Shown: positions 6,624-8,806 of the stretch, in pieces | How positions within the stretch are numbered: the first letter of the stretch is position 1 | How the letters are laid out: each line of letters starts with the position of its first letter | DNA from: an uncultured Pseudomonadota bacterium | Lineage (GTDB): Bacteria; Pseudomonadota; Gammaproteobacteria; Burkholderiales; SCOH01 | Length of the DNA stretch: 8,806 nt | Assembly: GCA_937863215.1 (NCBI GenBank) | Contig: CALMFQ010000102.1 | Location: 1-8,806 of the forward strand | Reading direction: 5' to 3' | The notes under the pieces: generated by a model | The model's database searches: none | Seen by the model: the letters and a program-made list of their open reading frames with translations, nothing else | What the model was told of the DNA's origin: nothing | Position numbers and translations under genes: made by a program

Positions 6624-7052
6624 TTATGCTTCGCTGACACGACTCGGAGCGATGACAACCGCTTCGCCTTCCAGAACCAGTTTACCCTTGACGTAACAAT
6701 TGGTTTCCAGCGTCACGCGTTTCTTGCCCGGATCGAGCGCCTTGATTGTCGCTATCACGTTGACTGTGTCGTGGATCGATACCGGCGCGCGGAAGCGGGC
6801 CGACTGGCTCAGATAAATGGTGCCGTAACCCGGCAGGCGGGTGCCGAGCACGGTGGAAACCAGGCTGGCAGTCAGCATGCCATGCGCGATGCGGCCCTCG
6901 AATGGCGTTGCCGCCGCATATTCCTCGTTGATGTGCACCGGATTGTTGTCGCCGGTAATACCGGCAAACAGGATGATGTCGGATTCGGTGATGGTTTTGC
7001 CGTATTCGGCCACCTGGCCTACGACCATGTCTTCGAAATAAACCGTCGTCAT
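6624..7052 (-). CDS. MaoC-family (R)-specific enoyl-CoA hydratase-like protein
   Basis: This 142-residue hot-dog-fold protein is close in length and motifs to PhaJ-type (R)-enoyl-CoA hydratases, which hydrate trans-2-enoyl-CoA to (R)-3-hydroxyacyl-CoA and so link beta-oxidation to polyhydroxyalkanoate or lipid synthesis. The hydratase-2 motif is present: Asp35 and His40 in GDNNPVHINEEYA, with Ser63 in HGMLTASL matching the third conserved residue of PhaJ. The later IYLSQSARFRAPV segment also fits. I start it at ATG 7052. The frame is open further upstream to 7190, but that extension is Arg/His-rich and unlike the family. A weak AGAGA precedes the ATG. It is divergent from etfBA and is followed after 19 bp by cysE. 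The exact acyl-CoA substrate cannot be told; some MaoC-only proteins act on other thioesters. Confidence 0.9.
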   Translation of the reverse strand: MTTVYFEDMVVGQVAEYGKTITESDIILFAGITGDNNPVHINEEYAAATPFEGRIAHGMLTASLVSTVLGTRLPGYGTIYLSQSARFRAPVSIHDTVNVIATIKALDPGKKRVTLETNCYVKGKLVLEGEAVVIAPSRVSEA

Positions 7053-7085
7053 TGGGTATCTCTGTCGCAAGAATGAATTGAACCG

Positions 7086-7115
7086 ATATTGTGCGGCATG
7101 CGGATGAAAAGGCAA
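7086..7115 (-). promoter_or_regulatory. candidate promoter of maoC-cysE
   Basis: On the minus strand TTGCCT (7115-7110, 4 of 6 bases of -35) is followed after 18 bp by CAATAT (7091-7086, 3 of 6 bases of -10). This would give a leader of roughly 27 nt to maoC. The match is poor and rests partly on its position. Confidence 0.25.
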
Positions 7116-7139
7116 CCATTTTGGCTGCAGTCCGATCCG

Positions 7140-7169
7140 GCAATGCCGGCGCCAGCGATGCCGGCGCCG
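7140..7169 (+). repeat. two-copy 15-bp GC-rich tandem repeat
   Basis: Positions 7140-7154 and 7155-7169 match at 13 of 15 bases. Each copy contains ATGCCGGCGCC, itself made of overlapping palindromes GCCGGC and GGCGCC. It lies between the maoC and etfB promoters. Confidence 0.75.
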
Positions 7170-7217
7170 GGTGGCCGGCTGCTTGCGCACGGGTGTTTAC
7201 CGGATTGGGCCGATTTG

Positions 7218-7231
7218 ATGATTTGCATCAA
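7218..7231 (-). promoter_or_regulatory. FNR/ANR-like box upstream of etfBA
   Basis: Read on the minus strand the site is TTGAT-GCAA-ATCAT, 9 of 10 bases of TTGAT-N4-ATCAA. Its centre lies about 61.5 bp upstream of the etfB start predicted from TATAAA 7274-7279, which is a classical class I activator position for FNR/CRP proteins. The start point is itself a prediction and no regulator gene is visible, so this is a candidate only. Confidence 0.4.
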
Positions 7232-7250
7232 TATCCGGCTGACATTTTGC

Positions 7251-7279
7251 TTGCCGCACCGGGCGGATTCGTGTATAAA
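7251..7279 (+). promoter_or_regulatory. sigma-70-like promoter of etfBA
   Basis: TTGCCG (4 of 6 bases of -35) at 7251-7256 and TATAAA (5 of 6 bases of -10) at 7274-7279 are separated by an ideal 17 bp. Predicted transcription starts near 7286, inside the adjoining palindrome. Confidence 0.55.
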
Positions 7280-7298
7280 TCAAACGCTTGTTTGATTT
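7277..7298. promoter_or_regulatory. palindromic operator over the etfBA -10/start (PsrA/TetR-like)
   Basis: A perfect inverted repeat has arms AAATCAAAC and GTTTGATTT around a GCTT centre. The core CAAAC-N4-GTTTG fits the [C/G]AAAC-N2-4-GTTT[G/C] pattern that I recall for the TetR-family fatty-acid regulator PsrA. It overlaps the end of TATAAA and the predicted start, the place expected for a repressor. The palindrome is certain; the identity of the regulator is inference. Confidence 0.6.
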
Positions 7299-7398
7299 TT
7301 CTGCGCGTCAGTTTGGTGTGCTGCGGACGGCAAAAATTTTCTGCCGCCGTGACAGCCACTTAAGCTCATGTTACGCTTGCGGTTTACCGTTTTTATGG

Positions 7399-7421
7399 CC
7401 GGATCGACCGATCCGGTCGAT
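7399..7421 (+). promoter_or_regulatory. overlapping alternative hairpins in the etfB leader
   Basis: Two perfect inverted repeats share bases and cannot form together. One is CCGGATC-GACC-GATCCGG (7399-7416) and the other ATCGACCG-ATC-CGGTCGAT (7403-7421). They lie about 47 bases before the etfB ATG. No U-run follows, so this is not an ordinary terminator. Confidence 0.45.
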
Positions 7422-7467
7422 GTCACGAGTCATGGCGGATGACCGCCCTTCTTGTTTCAGGAGAGAT

Positions 7468-8217
7468 ATGAAAGCTCTGGTCGCTGTAAAACGCGTTGTT
7501 GATTACAACGTAAAAGTACGAGTCAAGGCCGACGGTAGCGATGTGGATATCGCCAACGTCAAGATGTCGATGAACCCGTTCGACGAAATCGCCGTCGAAG
7601 AAGCCGTGCGTCTGAAAGAAGCCGGCAAGGTTACCGAAATCGTTGTGGTGTCGATGGGCACTGCAAAATGTGAAGAGCAGATTCGTACCGCCCTGGCAAT
7701 GGGCGCCGATCGCGGCATCCTGGTCGAATCCGATGCCGAACTGCAGCCGCTGGCCGTTGCCAAGCTGCTGAAAGCCATCGTTGCCAAGGAAAGCCCGAGC
7801 CTGGTGATTCTGGGCAAGCAGGCGATCGACGACGACTCCAACCAGACTGGCCAGATGCTGGGCGCGCTGACCGGCATGCCGCAGGGCACTTTCGCCTCCA
7901 AGGTTGACGTTGCCGCCGACGGCGTGACCGTTACCCGTGAAATCGACGGCGGTCTGGAAACCGTCAAGCTGGCGCTGCCGGCGGTGGTGACCACCGACCT
8001 GCGTCTGAACGAACCGCGTTACGTCAAGCTGCCGAACATCATGGCGGCGAAGAAAAAGCCGATGGAAAAAGTATCCCCGGCCGATCTGGGCGTTGACGTT
8101 GCCGCACGTCTGAAAACCCTGAAAGTGGCTGAGCCGGCCAAGCGTTCGGCTGGCGTCAAGGTTGCCAGCGTTGCCGAGCTGGTTGCAAAACTGAAGAACG
8201 AAGCAAAGGTTATCTAA
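7468..8217 (+). CDS. etfB: electron transfer flavoprotein, beta subunit
   Basis: This is the small subunit of the soluble ETF heterodimer, which collects electrons from acyl-CoA and related dehydrogenases and passes them to ETF-ubiquinone oxidoreductase. It is 249 residues, the family's usual length. Visible features are the NPFDEIAVEEA segment (36-46), the AMP-site region GKQAIDDDSNQTGQM (116-130), the ETF-beta signature REIDGGLETVKLALPAVVTT (157-176), and the dehydrogenase-recognition loop around LPNIMAAKKK (188-197), whose Leu188 matches the anchor leucine of the human protein. The start is ATG 7468 with AGGAG at 7459-7463; an in-frame ATG at 7288 would add a non-homologous extension. Seven of the ten Arg codons are CGT, against the CGC habit of neighbouring genes, which suggests strong expression. 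etfA begins immediately after the stop. Confidence 0.98.
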   Translation: MKALVAVKRVVDYNVKVRVKADGSDVDIANVKMSMNPFDEIAVEEAVRLKEAGKVTEIVVVSMGTAKCEEQIRTALAMGADRGILVESDAELQPLAVAKLLKAIVAKESPSLVILGKQAIDDDSNQTGQMLGALTGMPQGTFASKVDVAADGVTVTREIDGGLETVKLALPAVVTTDLRLNEPRYVKLPNIMAAKKKPMEKVSPADLGVDVAARLKTLKVAEPAKRSAGVKVASVAELVAKLKNEAKVI

Positions 8218-8806
8218 ATGAGCGTACTGGTAATTGCTGAACACGATAACGCCGGCATCAAGTCCGGCACCCTGAACACCATTACCGCTGCCGGCAAGCT
8301 GGGTGGCGACGTGCATGTTCTGGTTGCGGGTTCCGGTTGTGCTGCTGCGGCTCAGGCTGCTGCCAAGATCGCCGGTGTTGCCAAGGTACTGGTTGCCGAC
8401 GCGGCGCAATACGCTCATGGTCTGGCAGAAAACCTGGGCGACCTGGTTGCCGGTCTGGCCAAGGGTTACAGCCATGTGCTGGCTCCGGCTACCACCTACG
8501 GCAAGAACTTCCTGCCGCGCGTGGCTGCACTGCTGGACGTTGCGCAGATCTCCGACATCATCAAGATCGAATCGGCCGATACTTTCGTTCGCCCGATCTA
8601 CGCCGGTAACGTGCTGGCTACCGTGCAGTCGGCCGACAGCGTAAAAGTCATCACCGTGCGTACCACTGCATTCGACGCTGCTGCTACCGAAGGCGGTTCG
8701 GCTGCGGTTGAAGCGGCTGCTGCCGGTGCTGACGCTGGCAAGGCCAGCTTTGTTGGTCAGGAACTGACCAAGTCGGATCGTCCGGAACTGACTGCGGCCA
8801 AGATCA
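8218..8806 (+). CDS. etfA: electron transfer flavoprotein, alpha subunit, partial at C-terminus
   Basis: ATG 8218 directly follows the etfB TAA with no gap, and AAAGG inside the end of etfB can serve as its ribosome site. The frame stays open to the window end, giving 196 residues of an expected ~310. What is visible is the N-terminal ETF domain: MSVLVIAEHDNAGIKSGTLN, the alanine-rich helix AAAAQAAAKIAGVAKVLV, and the APATTYGKNFLPRVAALLDV and RPIYAGNVLATVQ segments that are strongly conserved in alpha subunits. The C-terminal FAD-binding domain lies beyond the edge. With EtfB it forms the FAD/AMP-containing heterodimer of fatty-acid and amino-acid oxidation. A second dehydrogenase-specific role cannot be excluded, but the pair looks like the housekeeping ETF. 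Confidence 0.97.
   Translation, partial: MSVLVIAEHDNAGIKSGTLNTITAAGKLGGDVHVLVAGSGCAAAAQAAAKIAGVAKVLVADAAQYAHGLAENLGDLVAGLAKGYSHVLAPATTYGKNFLPRVAALLDVAQISDIIKIESADTFVRPIYAGNVLATVQSADSVKVITVRTTAFDAAATEGGSAAVEAAAAGADAGKASFVGQELTKSDRPELTAAKI

Larger units (their letters stand above)
7053..7467. other. divergent maoC-etfB control region
   Basis: This 415-bp spacer has no credible gene. In order it holds a weak minus-strand promoter for maoC, a 15-bp tandem duplication, an FNR-like box, the candidate etfB promoter with an overlapping palindrome, and a leader of about 180 nt with overlapping hairpins. A further hairpin GGCGG-ATGA-CCGCC at 7434-7447 sits just before the etfB Shine-Dalgarno (AGGAG, 7459-7463). 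Confidence 0.7.

Noticed and set aside
7053..7190. N-terminal extension of the MaoC protein from 7190
   Set aside because: The added residues are Arg/His-rich and unlike the family, and the segment contains the likely maoC promoter.
7288..7467. N-terminal extension of etfB from ATG 7288
   Set aside because: EtfB proteins begin at the MKALVAVKRV-like segment; ATG 7468 has a good Shine-Dalgarno and the extension covers promoter and leader sequence.
7423..8475. Long minus-strand open frame (350 codons) opposite etfB/etfA
   Set aside because: It arises from the biased codon use of highly conserved etf genes; its protein has Gln/Gly-rich low-complexity character and crosses two real genes.

Overview
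This GC-rich window with short intergenic gaps looks like chromosomal DNA of a betaproteobacterium. A Neisseriales/Chromobacteriaceae-like host is my guess from the look of the ETF, CysE and PEP-CTERM proteins; I could not search for it. Nine protein genes are supported, seven complete in frame and two cut by the window edges. I see no rRNA, tRNA, CRISPR array, insertion sequence or phage gene.

Layout. (1) Positions 1-3716, minus strand: a tightly packed operon of a MoxR-type AAA+ ATPase, a DUF58 membrane protein and a TgpA-like membrane transglutaminase, which runs off the left edge. (2) 3887-4810, plus strand: a histone-deacetylase-family zinc amidohydrolase, divergent from moxR. (3) A perfect 15-bp A/T-tailed hairpin that can serve as a two-way terminator separates it from a convergent PEP-CTERM exported protein (4885-5415, minus). 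Upstream of that gene is a strikingly AT-rich, gene-free stretch of about 400 bp. (4) 5813-7052, minus strand: maoC (PhaJ-like hot-dog hydratase) followed by cysE (serine O-acetyltransferase). (5) 7468-8806, plus strand: etfB and etfA, abutting, with etfA cut by the right edge.

The richest non-coding region is the 415-bp divergent spacer between maoC and etfB (7053-7467). It holds a 15-bp tandem duplication, an FNR/ANR-like box (9 of 10 consensus bases), a sigma-70-like promoter, a perfect 9-bp-arm palindrome over the -10 and predicted start that resembles PsrA/TetR-type fatty-acid operators, and a roughly 180-nt leader with two overlapping, mutually exclusive hairpins before a good Shine-Dalgarno. 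Read together, this suggests that ETF expression is tied to both fatty-acid status and oxygen or redox state. That is inference from motifs.

The genes themselves belong to known families; I found no convincing undescribed multi-gene system. The items most worth a second look are the etfBA control region, the AT-rich region upstream of the PEP-CTERM gene with its own FNR-like box, the CysE protein that lacks the C-terminal tail used to bind CysK in E. coli, and several start-codon choices (TTG, GTG, GTG).
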